Source: Acidimicrobiales bacterium (GTDB lineage: Bacteria; Actinomycetota; Acidimicrobiia; Acidimicrobiales; VFJN01). From it: DNA of 44,602 bases. A program made the translations under genes and the position numbers. This document shows, piece by piece, positions 15,861 to 23,285 of the stretch. The notes beneath the pieces were generated by a model. It saw only the letters and a list, made by a program, of their open reading frames with translations, had not been told where the DNA came from and did not search any database. The stretch covers positions 1 to 44,602 of the forward strand of contig DATHJB010000111.1 in the NCBI GenBank assembly GCA_035316325.1, given 5' to 3'. Within the stretch, counting starts at the first letter, position 1. Each line of letters opens with the position of its first letter.

Positions 15861-16571
15861 AACGGTGCCGCTGACGACGATGCCGTGCGAGAGTTGCTCT
15901 GTCGACGGGCCGAGGCCGAGTGGCTGCGGGGCGACGTCGTCCAGGCCATGGCGGCGGTGAAGCAGGTCGATGCGGGGCGCTATCGCGTGCGTGGGCTCGA
16001 CGCCGACGGTCATCCGCTGGACTCGTTCGCCGTGCGCGCCACCGAAGGGGTCGTCGATGCCTTCACCAGCGAGTTCAACGATGGGGGCATCTTCGCGGCC
16101 GTGCGCGGTGATCACCCTGAGTGCGCCGCCGTAGGCCTCTACCAGGCTGCTCGGCACGACCACACCTGGCTCACCTTCACACCGCATCGGGTCGCCGTGC
16201 TCCGTCTGCGGGACGTGCAGAACGAAGCGGAATCCGTGTTCGATCAGGAGCTGGCACGGGCCAAGCAGGACCGCTCGGTGCGCGGTGCCGTGCGCGGATT
16301 CGGGAAGATCGTGAGCTCAGGGGCGAAGGAGCTCGCCAGGAGCGTGCGGCGACCGCCTCTGCCGGACCGCCCGCAGGACGCCGTGCTGGAGTGGCCCTTC
16401 GAGGCCCCACGCCACCTGCTGCAGGCGATCGAGTCCTGGAAGCCTCGGATGATGCCAACCTTCCGTCACGGGCCCAGGTGGGTGAAGGTGCGCCTGGCCG
16501 ACGGCTCCTGGGCGTGCTTCGAGACCGATGTCGCCGGCGCCACCGCGCTCACCGGTGGCGACGAGCGCTGA
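15858..16571 (+). CDS. Hypothetical protein, unknown family
   Basis: A protein of about 237 aa (242 if GTG 15843 is used). The N-terminal part is helical and charged (VRELLCRRAEAEWLRGDVVQAMAAVK). The middle reads like a beta-rich sensor or binding fold with FTPHRVAVLRLRDVQ. Residues about 140-175 are basic, and the C-terminus (PRWVKVRLADGSWACFETD) is beta-rich. No signal peptide or membrane segment is seen, so it should be cytoplasmic. Codon use matches coding sequence. Its start is buried in a 14-bp hairpin, and the DNA before it is a decayed patch. I do not recognise the family. Confidence 0.65.
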   Translation: MNGAADDDAVRELLCRRAEAEWLRGDVVQAMAAVKQVDAGRYRVRGLDADGHPLDSFAVRATEGVVDAFTSEFNDGGIFAAVRGDHPECAAVGLYQAARHDHTWLTFTPHRVAVLRLRDVQNEAESVFDQELARAKQDRSVRGAVRGFGKIVSSGAKELARSVRRPPLPDRPQDAVLEWPFEAPRHLLQAIESWKPRMMPTFRHGPRWVKVRLADGSWACFETDVAGATALTGGDER

Positions 16572-16637
16572 GTCGATGACGGTGACCGCCTCGGGTAGCT
16601 GGCCTTCCGTGAGGTGCCGGTGCCGAGGCGCGACCCG

Positions 16638-16667
16638 GCCGGCTGGCCCGGGGAGTGGCCAGCCGGC
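16638..16667. terminator. Hairpin terminator between convergent genes
   Basis: GCCGGCTGGCC (16638-16648) pairs perfectly with GGCCAGCCGGC (16657-16667) around an 8-nt loop. It lies between the unknown gene ending at 16571 and the alternative oxidase gene ending at 16692, which converge. Confidence 0.7.
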
Positions 16668-16691
16668 TGAAGGGGAGGGGAGCGGGAGGGG

Positions 16692-17534
16692 CTAGGCAGC
16701 GGTCTGCATCCTTTCGGTGACCTGGCCCACCTCGCCCACCTCGCCCGACTCGGGCTCCGAGGCCACGCCTTCCTCGGCGGCCGCCTCCTTGCTGTCGAGC
16801 CGGTGGATGCGCTCGTCGTGACCGATCTGGCGGAGCACGTCGGCCACGGTCACCGGCACGCTCCACCGGTCGGCCAGGGGGCCGGCGAAGGCCTGGTGCT
16901 CGGTCTCCGGGTGCTCGGCGACGAAGCGCATGTAGGAGCGCTCGGCATGGGCCTCGAAGGCGGCGTTGAGCTGGTAGCTCCACAGAGGGCGGACCAGGTG
17001 GAGGGCCCAGGTCGTGGCCTGCCAGGGCAGGGCCATGAGCCGGGGCAGCAGGCGGTGACGCACCCGCCGGAGCGGGCGGCCCTCCCGGGCGATCAGCTCC
17101 TCCATCACCAGCATGTGCCACTGCTCGTTGTCGTGCTGGGCCCGGGCCTCGGCGACCCGCTGCCGGATGCGGCGGGCCAGCACCGAGCGGCCCCGGGTGC
17201 GGGCGATGCGGCGTTGGGCCACACGCTCCCACGACCGGTAGGGCACCTGTGCCAGGTGCTCGAGCACGAGGAACTTCTCGATCGACAGGCGGCGCCCGTA
17301 GAGGACGTCGATCGAGGCGAACATCATGCGCAGCATCAGTCGCTGGCGGGTCTGCGGCGCCGCCAGCGTGCGTTGCTGCTCGACCCGAAGTTGGGCCGGT
17401 GCGAGGGTCGGGGGACCCTCGGCGTGGACCGCCGTACCCGCCCCCGGGGCCACGGCCAGGTGCCGCGCCGTCGTCGGGGTTGCGGATGCCGATGCCAGTG
17501 GGGTTGGGCCGGTGACAGGGGGTGAGGTGCTCAT
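16692..17534 (-). CDS. Alternative oxidase-like diiron protein
   Basis: A 280-aa protein from ATG 17534. All six diiron ligands of the alternative oxidase family can be placed: Glu in FLVLEHLAQVP, E and H in DNEQWHML, Glu in FEAHAERSYM, E and H in GHDERIHRL. The intervening stretch (LPWQATTWALHLVRPLWSYQ) matches the interfacial membrane helices by which AOX sits on one leaflet. AOX oxidises quinol and reduces oxygen to water without pumping protons, bypassing cytochrome oxidase. The N-terminal 60 residues are Pro/Ala/Thr-rich and not part of the fold; the C-terminal tail is Glu-rich. No ribosome binding site precedes the ATG. It lies 135 bases downstream of a LysR regulator on the same strand. 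Confidence 0.8.
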   Translation of the reverse strand: MSTSPPVTGPTPLASASATPTTARHLAVAPGAGTAVHAEGPPTLAPAQLRVEQQRTLAAPQTRQRLMLRMMFASIDVLYGRRLSIEKFLVLEHLAQVPYRSWERVAQRRIARTRGRSVLARRIRQRVAEARAQHDNEQWHMLVMEELIAREGRPLRRVRHRLLPRLMALPWQATTWALHLVRPLWSYQLNAAFEAHAERSYMRFVAEHPETEHQAFAGPLADRWSVPVTVADVLRQIGHDERIHRLDSKEAAAEEGVASEPESGEVGEVGQVTERMQTAA

Positions 17535-17669
17535 GACGTCGACGGTACGGACGAGTCGCCCGCGGGTCGTCCGCCACCAGGACCGACGTCGCGTACGCCT
17601 CCGGGGGTAGAGGAGGCCCTGGCGTGGTCGGCCGTCGGGCGTAGGCACGCAGCCTGAGCACTCAGGCAC

Positions 17670-18542
17670 CTATGAGCACGGCCTCAAGCGGTCCATGAAG
17701 GCCTCTGCTGCTGGCGTCGGCCCCAGTCGGCTCCAGATCAGGTGCTCGATTCGGTGCGAGGTGTTCACCACTGGCATGACGGTCACTCCTGGTAGCTGCA
17801 CCGCATAGGTGGAGGCGAGGAGGGCGACGCAGAGACCCTCGGTCACGAGCCGCGCCATGACGAGGGGGTCCGTGATCTCGAAGGCGACCTTGCGCTCCAG
17901 ACCGGCGGCGAGGAACGCGCGGTCGGCCTGTATCCGACCGGTTGTCCCGGCGGGGAAATCGACGAACTCCTCGTCGGCGATCGTCTCCAACCGGATGCGC
18001 TTGCGGGCGGAGAGCCGGTGGTCGGGTGCCAGCAGTGCGGCCAGTGGATCGCGGGCGAGCGGCCGGCTGTTGAGGTTGGGGATCTCGACGCCCTCGGCAA
18101 GACCCAGGAACGCGACGTCAAGGGCCCCGTCGCGGACCTGGTCGGCGAGGGCGTCGCTCCCACCTGTCAGGAGACTGATCCGAACCTGCGAGTGTTCCTG
18201 ATGAAACGTTCGCAACGCTGCGGGTACGTCGACGGCCGCTGCCGTCGGAATCATCCCGACGGCGAGTCGACCACGGATCTCTCCGGTCGCCGCGTAGACC
18301 TCCGCCCGCGCCCGCTCCGCAGCCCTCAGGCACTCGCGGGCGGCCGGAAGCAGCGCCGCGCCCGCCGGCGTCAACGCCACCGACCTACTCGTGCGGTGGA
18401 ACAGCCGGGCACCCAACTCCTGCTCGAGCTTCGCGATCTGGTGGCTCAACGCCGACTGCACGACGAAGCACCGTTCCGCCGCGCGGGTGAAGTTGCCGAG
18501 CTCGGCCACGGCGACGACGTACTTCAGCTGCTGGAGGTCCAT
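17670..18542 (-). CDS. LysR family transcriptional regulator
   Basis: A 290-aa regulator starting MDLQQLKYVVAVAELG. The N-terminal helix-turn-helix covers residues 1-60 (NFTRAAERCFVVQSALSHQI, then LGARLFHRTSRSVALTPAG), and the rest is the periplasmic-binding-like effector domain (RLAVGMIPTAAAVDVPAAL). I start at 18542, not at the ATG 30 bases upstream, because the longer form would read through a perfect LysR box at 18549-18563. It is divergent from a RibD-like reductase and upstream of the alternative oxidase, so either may be its target. The effector is unknown. Confidence 0.9.
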   Translation of the reverse strand: MDLQQLKYVVAVAELGNFTRAAERCFVVQSALSHQIAKLEQELGARLFHRTSRSVALTPAGAALLPAARECLRAAERARAEVYAATGEIRGRLAVGMIPTAAAVDVPAALRTFHQEHSQVRISLLTGGSDALADQVRDGALDVAFLGLAEGVEIPNLNSRPLARDPLAALLAPDHRLSARKRIRLETIADEEFVDFPAGTTGRIQADRAFLAAGLERKVAFEITDPLVMARLVTEGLCVALLASTYAVQLPGVTVMPVVNTSHRIEHLIWSRLGPTPAAEAFMDRLRPCS

Positions 18543-18548
18543 CCGGCA

Positions 18549-18563
18549 ATCGTGAATCACGAT
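18549..18563. promoter_or_regulatory. LysR-type T-N11-A box
   Basis: ATCGTGAATCACGAT is a 15-bp palindrome with the ATC-N9-GAT / T-N11-A pattern of LysR recognition sites. It lies just before the LysR start codon and about 120 bases before the divergent reductase gene, fitting autoregulation and control of the divergent gene. Confidence 0.65.
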
Positions 18564-18681
18564 CAGTCTCATGACAACAGTGCATTGGAATCATCGCTGT
18601 CGATGCCGCAGGCTGGTCGGCGTACGAGCCTCCACCGGCTGCCAAGACCCGGCCATGACTGCCAAGTGAGAAGGACCTGAC

Positions 18682-19260
18682 ATGAGCGCTGTTTACACCT
18701 GGGACGTCTTCTCCACCCTCGACGGATACGGCTCCTACGCCGAGGGCGGTGACTGGGGCGGCTACTGGGGCAAGCAGGGCCCCGAGCTGCTCGAGCACCG
18801 TGCCGCCCTGTTCGACACCGAGCAGCGGATGGTCTTCGGCGCCACCACCTTCCGGGAGAACGCGCAGATCATGTCCTCGGGCATCGATCCCAACACGCTC
18901 GACGAATGGAACATCCGGACGATGCGCATGCCGGCGACGGTGGTGTCCTCCACGTTGCAGGACACCCTTGGCTGGCCGGACGCAACCATCGTGAGCGGTG
19001 ACGCCGTGGACATCGTCGCCCGGCTCAAGAAGGAGTCGGACGTGCCGCTGCGCTCGCAAGCCAGCCTGACGCTGAACTGGGCACTGATGGCCGCCGGCCT
19101 GGTCGACCGCCTGCAGGTGACGGTCTTCCCCGTCATCTCCGGACGGACCGGGACCAGCCCGATCCTCGGGGGCGCGGCCGACTTCGACCTCGAGCTGCTC
19201 GAGAGCCGGACGCTCGACGGCCACACCCAGGAGCTCGTCTACCGCCCCACCCTCCGATAA
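18682..19260 (+). CDS. RibD C-terminal / dihydrofolate reductase-like protein
   Basis: A 192-aa protein of the RibD_C/DHFR-like fold. Typical features are the N-terminal strand YTWDVFSTLDGYGSY, the strand MVFGATTFRE, and the C-terminal LTLNWALMAAGLVDRLQVTVFPVISG, matching the usual G-x-x-L-x-x-L-x-x-x-G-L-V-D-E pattern of the family. Members use NADPH to reduce various substrates; the substrate here is not known. AAGGA lies upstream of ATG 18682. It is divergent from a LysR gene and may be controlled by it. Confidence 0.85.
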   Translation: MSAVYTWDVFSTLDGYGSYAEGGDWGGYWGKQGPELLEHRAALFDTEQRMVFGATTFRENAQIMSSGIDPNTLDEWNIRTMRMPATVVSSTLQDTLGWPDATIVSGDAVDIVARLKKESDVPLRSQASLTLNWALMAAGLVDRLQVTVFPVISGRTGTSPILGGAADFDLELLESRTLDGHTQELVYRPTLR

Positions 19261-19317
19261 CGGCGTCCTCCCGCCGCGTCCGGGGGCGCGGCAGGCGGTC
19301 TGGCTAGCGTCGGCGGG

Positions 19318-19824
19318 ATGGAGTTCACAGTGGACGACGACTCCGGGTTCCTGGGGATCGTCGACCCGGATGCGTACGAGGGCTTCGTCGCCGAGGACTG
19401 GACCTACGAGTCGCTCTTCGCGCGCTTCGCCGCTCAGACGGCTCGACGAGCGCTGCTGCTGTGGGCGACGTCGGCGGACGGCGGCTCGTGGACGGTGGCG
19501 CTGGACGGCACCCTCGCCGGTGCCCGGTCCGCCACCGGGCCGATCACCTCCCGGCAGGGGCGGCTCTGCCTCGTCAACTACGAGACGCTGACGATGGCCG
19601 CGCAGTTCGCCGACGTGACGCTGCCCGAGCCGCACCTGGCCGACCTCGAGCTCGACGTGACCCCCGGCACGTACGCGTGCACGGTCACGCAGGTGCACGG
19701 CGACGACAGCCATCCCGCGCCCCACTTCGGCCTGCACCTCGCCCCGTCCGACGGGGCCCTCACCCCGTGGGCGGGTCCCGCGTGGTTCGACCCGGCGAGC
19801 AGCGCCTTCACGCCCCTCAGCTGA
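19318..19824 (+). CDS. Hypothetical acidic protein
   Basis: A 168-aa acidic protein (MEFTVDDDSGFLGIVDP). It seems to have two beta-rich halves: the first with LFARFAAQTARRALLLWATS, the second with ADLELDVTPGTYACTVTQVH, then HFGLHLAP. No signal peptide or membrane segment is seen. TAGCGT stands 7 nt before the ATG, a clean leaderless promoter arrangement. It follows the RibD-like gene by 57 bases on the same strand but probably has its own promoter. No family is recognised with confidence. Confidence 0.7.
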   Translation: MEFTVDDDSGFLGIVDPDAYEGFVAEDWTYESLFARFAAQTARRALLLWATSADGGSWTVALDGTLAGARSATGPITSRQGRLCLVNYETLTMAAQFADVTLPEPHLADLELDVTPGTYACTVTQVHGDDSHPAPHFGLHLAPSDGALTPWAGPAWFDPASSAFTPLS

Positions 19825-19945
19825 CCGGTCAGGCCGGGGGAAAGGCCATCGGTGCTCGTCCTTCAGTGCGAGCTTGGCGGCACACACCGAAAGAGTCACA
19901 CCGGTGGCCCCACACCGCGGTGGACGTCCTCGACCACCTCGATGG

Positions 19946-20863
19946 TCAGGGCGTGAGTACGTAGCGACCGCGCACCCCGCCCTTGGCCACTGCTCGGTGG
20001 GCGTCGGCGACCTGGTCCAGCGGCACGACCGCGTGCACTCTGGCCGGCAGCTCGCCGGACGCGACGCGCTCGAGCAGGTCGCCCAGTCGAGCCCCGTCGG
20101 GGATCGCGACGACGACGTCGACGGTGATCCCGCGCTCGGGAGCCGGCTTGGCGGCCGGCTGGACACCGACGAAGTCGCCGCCGTCGCGGACCAGGGCGAG
20201 GCCCCGCTCCTGCAGCACTCCGCCATCCGCGACGGCATCCCAACCCGGTTCGGCGTGGATGGTGAAGTCGACGCCGAGGCCGCGGACGAACTCCTCGTCG
20301 TCGGCTCGAGCCAGACCGGTCACCTGCCAGCCGCGATCCTGGGCAAGTGCGGCGACGTAGCCGCCGACCGCGCCGGCGGCCCCCGTCACGAGCAGCCGGT
20401 CGGCGTCGGGGGGTGCGTCGCCGAGCAGGTCGACGATCTGGGCCGCGGCCAGGGCGTTGAGCGGCACCGTCGAGGCCGCGACCAGGTCCAGCCCGTCGGG
20501 CACGACAGCCAGGTTGGCGACCGGCACGACGAGCTGCTCGGCGTAGGTGCCGAAGTCGCGGTCGAAGCCGTCCACCACGCCGGCGACCCGGGTGCCGACC
20601 GCCAGGGCCACACCCGGGCCAGCGGCGGCGACGGTGCCGGCGAAGTCCCAACCCAGGCCGGTGTGATGGGGCTGGTCGACCAACCCCATCTCGTGGAAGC
20701 GGCCGCTCACGACGCCGAGGTCGACGGGGTTCACGGCCGCGGCGGCGATCTCCACGCGGACCTCGCCCGGCCCCGGCTCGACGACGGGAACGTCGATGAT
20801 CTCGATCGAGTCGGGGCCATCCGGGTTGTGGACGACGGCGGTACGGAAAGTGATGGTGCTCAT
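19946..20863 (-). CDS. NADP-dependent quinone-oxidoreductase-like protein (MDR superfamily)
   Basis: A 305-aa medium-chain dehydrogenase/reductase without the zinc ligands. The GroES-like N-terminal part has VRVEIAAAAVNPVDLGVVSG and GWDFAGTVAAAGPGV, both hallmarks of the QOR group; the cofactor loop is LLVTGAAGAVGGYVAALAQ (AxGxVG type), for NADPH. Such enzymes reduce quinones or activated alkenes. It starts at ATG 20863 with GGAGCG close upstream, and is divergent from an HxlR regulator; HxlR proteins often control exactly this kind of oxidoreductase. The shared intergenic space has an inverted repeat. Confidence 0.9.
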   Translation of the reverse strand: MSTITFRTAVVHNPDGPDSIEIIDVPVVEPGPGEVRVEIAAAAVNPVDLGVVSGRFHEMGLVDQPHHTGLGWDFAGTVAAAGPGVALAVGTRVAGVVDGFDRDFGTYAEQLVVPVANLAVVPDGLDLVAASTVPLNALAAAQIVDLLGDAPPDADRLLVTGAAGAVGGYVAALAQDRGWQVTGLARADDEEFVRGLGVDFTIHAEPGWDAVADGGVLQERGLALVRDGGDFVGVQPAAKPAPERGITVDVVVAIPDGARLGDLLERVASGELPARVHAVVPLDQVADAHRAVAKGGVRGRYVLTP

Positions 20864-20911
20864 GGTTCGCTCCTTCGTGGGTGCGTTGTGTACGACTCCA
20901 CTATGGATCTG

Positions 20912-20950
20912 TTACTCTCTGAGGGGAAGAAGGCACCTCAGAGTGCGTAA
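20912..20950. promoter_or_regulatory. HxlR operator candidate (inverted repeat)
   Basis: CTCTGAGG (20917-20924) pairs with CCTCAGAG (20936-20943), extended outward by TTAC (20912-20915) and GTAA (20947-20950). The repeat lies between the divergent oxidoreductase and HxlR genes, where a winged-helix dimer would bind to control both. Confidence 0.55.
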
Positions 20951-20978
20951 GCCACCATGAGGTAGGGAGGAGCGTTCG

Positions 20979-21419
20979 ATGCCAACGACGTCGGCGGCCG
21001 AGCAGCGGGCTCAGGCGAAGGTGAACTACGACGCGTTCCTGGCGGGCTGCCCCAGCCGCCAACTGCTCGACAGGATCTCCGACAAGTGGGTCGCGCTGAT
21101 CCTGGCCGCGCTCGGCAGCGACGGCCCACACCCAAACGGCGATGCCGTCGACGAGCCACGGTCGATGCGCTACTCCGAGCTGTCACGCCGACTGGCCGGA
21201 GTCAGCCAGAAGATGCTCACCCAGACACTGCGCTCCCTCGAACGAGACGGCCTGCTCACCCGCACCGTGACACCGACGGTGCCGGTCACGGTCACCTACG
21301 AGCTGACCGACCTCGGTCTGTCGCTCCACCACGTGATGCGCGACATCAAGCAGTGGGCCGAAGCACACATGGACCAGGTCCTCGCCAACCGCGATACGTA
21401 CGACACCCACATCGCCTGA
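20979..21419 (+). CDS. HxlR family transcriptional regulator
   Basis: A 146-aa winged-helix regulator. Features are CPSRQLLDRISDKWVALIL (the conserved C-P-x-x-x-x-L-x-x-I-x-x-K-W region, Cys near residue 24), MRYSELSRRLAGVSQKMLTQTLRSLERDGLL (recognition helices) and VTYELTDLG (wing). An insert of about 12 residues (PHPNGDAVDEPR) precedes the MRYSEL helix. HxlR proteins respond to reactive aldehydes, quinones or oxidants, often through the N-terminal Cys. GGAGG lies 8 nt before ATG 20979. It is divergent from a quinone-oxidoreductase gene, the likely target. Confidence 0.92.
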   Translation: MPTTSAAEQRAQAKVNYDAFLAGCPSRQLLDRISDKWVALILAALGSDGPHPNGDAVDEPRSMRYSELSRRLAGVSQKMLTQTLRSLERDGLLTRTVTPTVPVTVTYELTDLGLSLHHVMRDIKQWAEAHMDQVLANRDTYDTHIA

Positions 21420-21463
21420 GCGGCAGCCCAACGATTCGTCAGTACCAACCCCAAAAACCACAA

Positions 21464-21490
21464 CAGACCGAACCCTGAGGGTTCGGTCTG
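21464..21490 (-). terminator. Terminator of ssrA
   Basis: CAGACCGAACCC (21464-21475) pairs perfectly with GGGTTCGGTCTG (21479-21490) around a 3-nt loop. Read on the minus strand it is followed by TTGTGGTTTTTGG, a T-rich tract, so it terminates the tmRNA. It may also stop the converging HxlR transcript. Confidence 0.85.
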
Positions 21491-21518
21491 TCCAGGATCT
21501 CTCGAGAGATCACAAGAG

Positions 21519-21905
21519 TGGAGCTGGGGGGAATCGAACCCCCGTCCGTCGAGCGGTTGGCGTCCGCGATACGACCATTCCCGAGGTTTTGCGGCTCTAC
21601 GGCTGCCGCACCGCCGGGTCAGTAGGCCTCGCTAGGAGGCCGCCGCCAGGTCTTTGCCTGAGGTCAGCGGTCTTTCACGCCGTCAGCGGTCTTTCCCGCC
21701 GTCAACCACCGCTTCTGTTGCCGGGCTGCGGTGATCAGGCCCCGCGTGCCATCACTGGTCGCTGGTGCTCTCGTACTACCTAGGAACTAGGCAGCGACAG
21801 CGTAATCTGCGTTGGCAGATGTGTTTTTTGCGCCGTTTTGGGAGTCTGCGCAACTCCGGTCGCACGATCCGACTTCCGGTCTCGACGTCGAAACCGATCA
21901 GCCCC
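21519..21905 (-). ncRNA. ssrA: tmRNA (ssrA)
   Basis: The minus strand holds a complete one-piece tmRNA of about 387 nt. The 5' end GGGGCTGATCGGTTTCGAC pairs with CAGCTCC near the 3' end to form the acceptor stem; GGGGGTTCGATTCCCCC is the T arm; CCA is not encoded. The tag frame at 21831-21787 reads AKNTSANADYAVAA and stop, ending in the AA recognised by ClpXP-type proteases. tmRNA with SmpB frees ribosomes stalled on broken mRNA and tags the product. smpB lies 3.1 kb away and clpP 11 kb away in the same window. The pseudoknot region holds a 19-nt tandem duplication. Confidence 0.96.
21663..21700 (-). repeat. 19-nt tandem duplication inside tmRNA
   Basis: On the plus strand GTCAGCGGTCTTTCACGCC (21663-21681) is followed directly by GTCAGCGGTCTTTCCCGCC (21682-21700), one mismatch. 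It falls in the region between tag and 3' tRNA-like domain where pseudoknots pk2-pk4 lie. Confidence 0.8.
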
Positions 21906-21975
21906 GTGTTGTGTCTGACGATGTCAATGAGCGTCGACCACTCTACCGGCACCCGTCCCCCGCCCCCGGCTCCTT

Positions 21976-21981
21976 TAGGCT
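21976..21981 (+). promoter_or_regulatory. -10 box of a leaderless bio operon promoter
   Basis: TAGGCT lies 8 nt before the bioA ATG at 21990, so transcription would start at or next to the start codon. No ribosome binding site is present. The promoter abuts the 5' end of the divergent ssrA gene (21905). Confidence 0.55.
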
Positions 21982-21989
21982 GCGGCGCC

Positions 21990-23285
21990 ATGGCCGACCA
22001 CACGAGTTGGGCCGAGCGTGATGCCGCGGTCGTGTGGCACGGGTTCACCCAGATGTCGTGCTACCTCGACAACCAGCCGATCGTGGTCGAGGCCGCCGAC
22101 GGCCACGAGCTGATCGACGTCGACGGTCGCCGCTACCTCGACGCCATCTCGTCGCTGTGGGTCACGACGCTGGGCCACAACGTCCCCGAGCTGGACGACG
22201 CCCTCCGCGCCCAGCTCGACCGGGTCGCCCACTCGACGCTGCTCGGCAACGGCAACCGCGCCACGATCGAGCTGGCGGAGGCGCTGGCCGCGGTCGTGCC
22301 GGTCGACGGGCCCCACTTCCTGTTCGCCTCCGACGGAGCCGCGGCCGTGGAGCAGGCCCTCAAGATCGCCTTCCAGTACTGGGCCAACCTCGGCGTCGAG
22401 GGCCGGACCCGCTACCTCACCCTGGGCAACGCCTACCACGGCGACACGGTCGGGTCGCTGTCGGTCGGCGCCGGCGGCTTCGGCACCGACCTGTTCGATC
22501 CGCTGCGCTTCCCGGTCGTGCGGGCTCCCGGCTACGACGACCCGGGCTGGGCGACGGCGGCCGCCGCCCTGGTCGACGAGCACGGTCCGTCGCTCGCGGC
22601 GGTGGTGCTGGAGCCGTTGGTGCAGGGGGCCGCCGGGATGCTGGTGACCGACCCCGAGGCCTACCGCCCGCTGGTCGACGCCTGCCGCCGGCACGACGTG
22701 CTGCTCGTGGCTGACGAGGTGGCGGTGGGGTTCGGTCGCACCGGCACCCTGTTCGCGAGCGACCAGTGCGACCTACGACCCGACCTGCTGGTCCTCGGCA
22801 AGGGCCTCACCGGCGGCTACCTGCCGATGTCGGTGACCGTGGCCAGCGAGCGGGTCTACCAGGCGTTCCTCGGCCCCGACCTGTCGGAGCGCACCTTCTA
22901 CCACGGGCACTCGTTCAGCGGGAACGCCCTGGCGGCGGCGGTCGCCCTGCGGCACCTGCAGCTGATCGACGAGAAGGACGTGCTGGCGAACGTCGTCAGC
23001 CGGTCGGCCACCCTGGACCGGCTGCTGGGCGCCGAGGTCGCGGGACTGCCGGCCGTGCGCGAGGTGCGGCAGCGGGGCCTCATGGTGGGCGTCGAGCTGG
23101 CGCCCCCGTCCGACGGTCTGCGCTGGGGGCGCCGGGTGTGCGCCGCGGCCGTGGGGCGGGGGGTCCTGCTGCGGCCGCTGGGCGACGTCGTCGTGCTGAT
23201 GCCCCCTCTGACGATCACCGACGCCGAGCTGGAGCGGATCGTGTCGACCCTGGTGGAGGCGATCCACGAGGTGTGCGAGCCGTGA
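21990..23285 (+). CDS. bioA: Adenosylmethionine-8-amino-7-oxononanoate aminotransferase
   Basis: A 431-aa class III PLP aminotransferase. It transfers the amino group of S-adenosylmethionine to KAPA to make DAPA in biotin synthesis. Seen are YLDAISSLWVTTLGHN, the BioA-type active-site Trp region; the SDGAAAVEQALKIAFQYW motif (usually SGS.A.E.A.K); LLVADEVAVGFGRTG with the PLP-ring Asp; and the Schiff-base Lys in VLGKGLTGGYLPMS. HGHSFSGNALAAAVAL completes the family pattern. ATG 21990 is leaderless (TAGGCT 8 nt before). It is first in bioA-bioF-bioD, overlapping bioF by four bases (GTGA). Confidence 0.95.
   Translation: MADHTSWAERDAAVVWHGFTQMSCYLDNQPIVVEAADGHELIDVDGRRYLDAISSLWVTTLGHNVPELDDALRAQLDRVAHSTLLGNGNRATIELAEALAAVVPVDGPHFLFASDGAAAVEQALKIAFQYWANLGVEGRTRYLTLGNAYHGDTVGSLSVGAGGFGTDLFDPLRFPVVRAPGYDDPGWATAAAALVDEHGPSLAAVVLEPLVQGAAGMLVTDPEAYRPLVDACRRHDVLLVADEVAVGFGRTGTLFASDQCDLRPDLLVLGKGLTGGYLPMSVTVASERVYQAFLGPDLSERTFYHGHSFSGNALAAAVALRHLQLIDEKDVLANVVSRSATLDRLLGAEVAGLPAVREVRQRGLMVGVELAPPSDGLRWGRRVCAAAVGRGVLLRPLGDVVVLMPPLTITDAELERIVSTLVEAIHEVCEP

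Noticed and set aside
21496-21511. 16-bp perfect palindrome GATCTCTCGAGAGATC next to the tmRNA 3' end
   Set aside because: It lies between the mature 3' end and the terminator and is probably part of the precursor's 3' trailer, not an operator.
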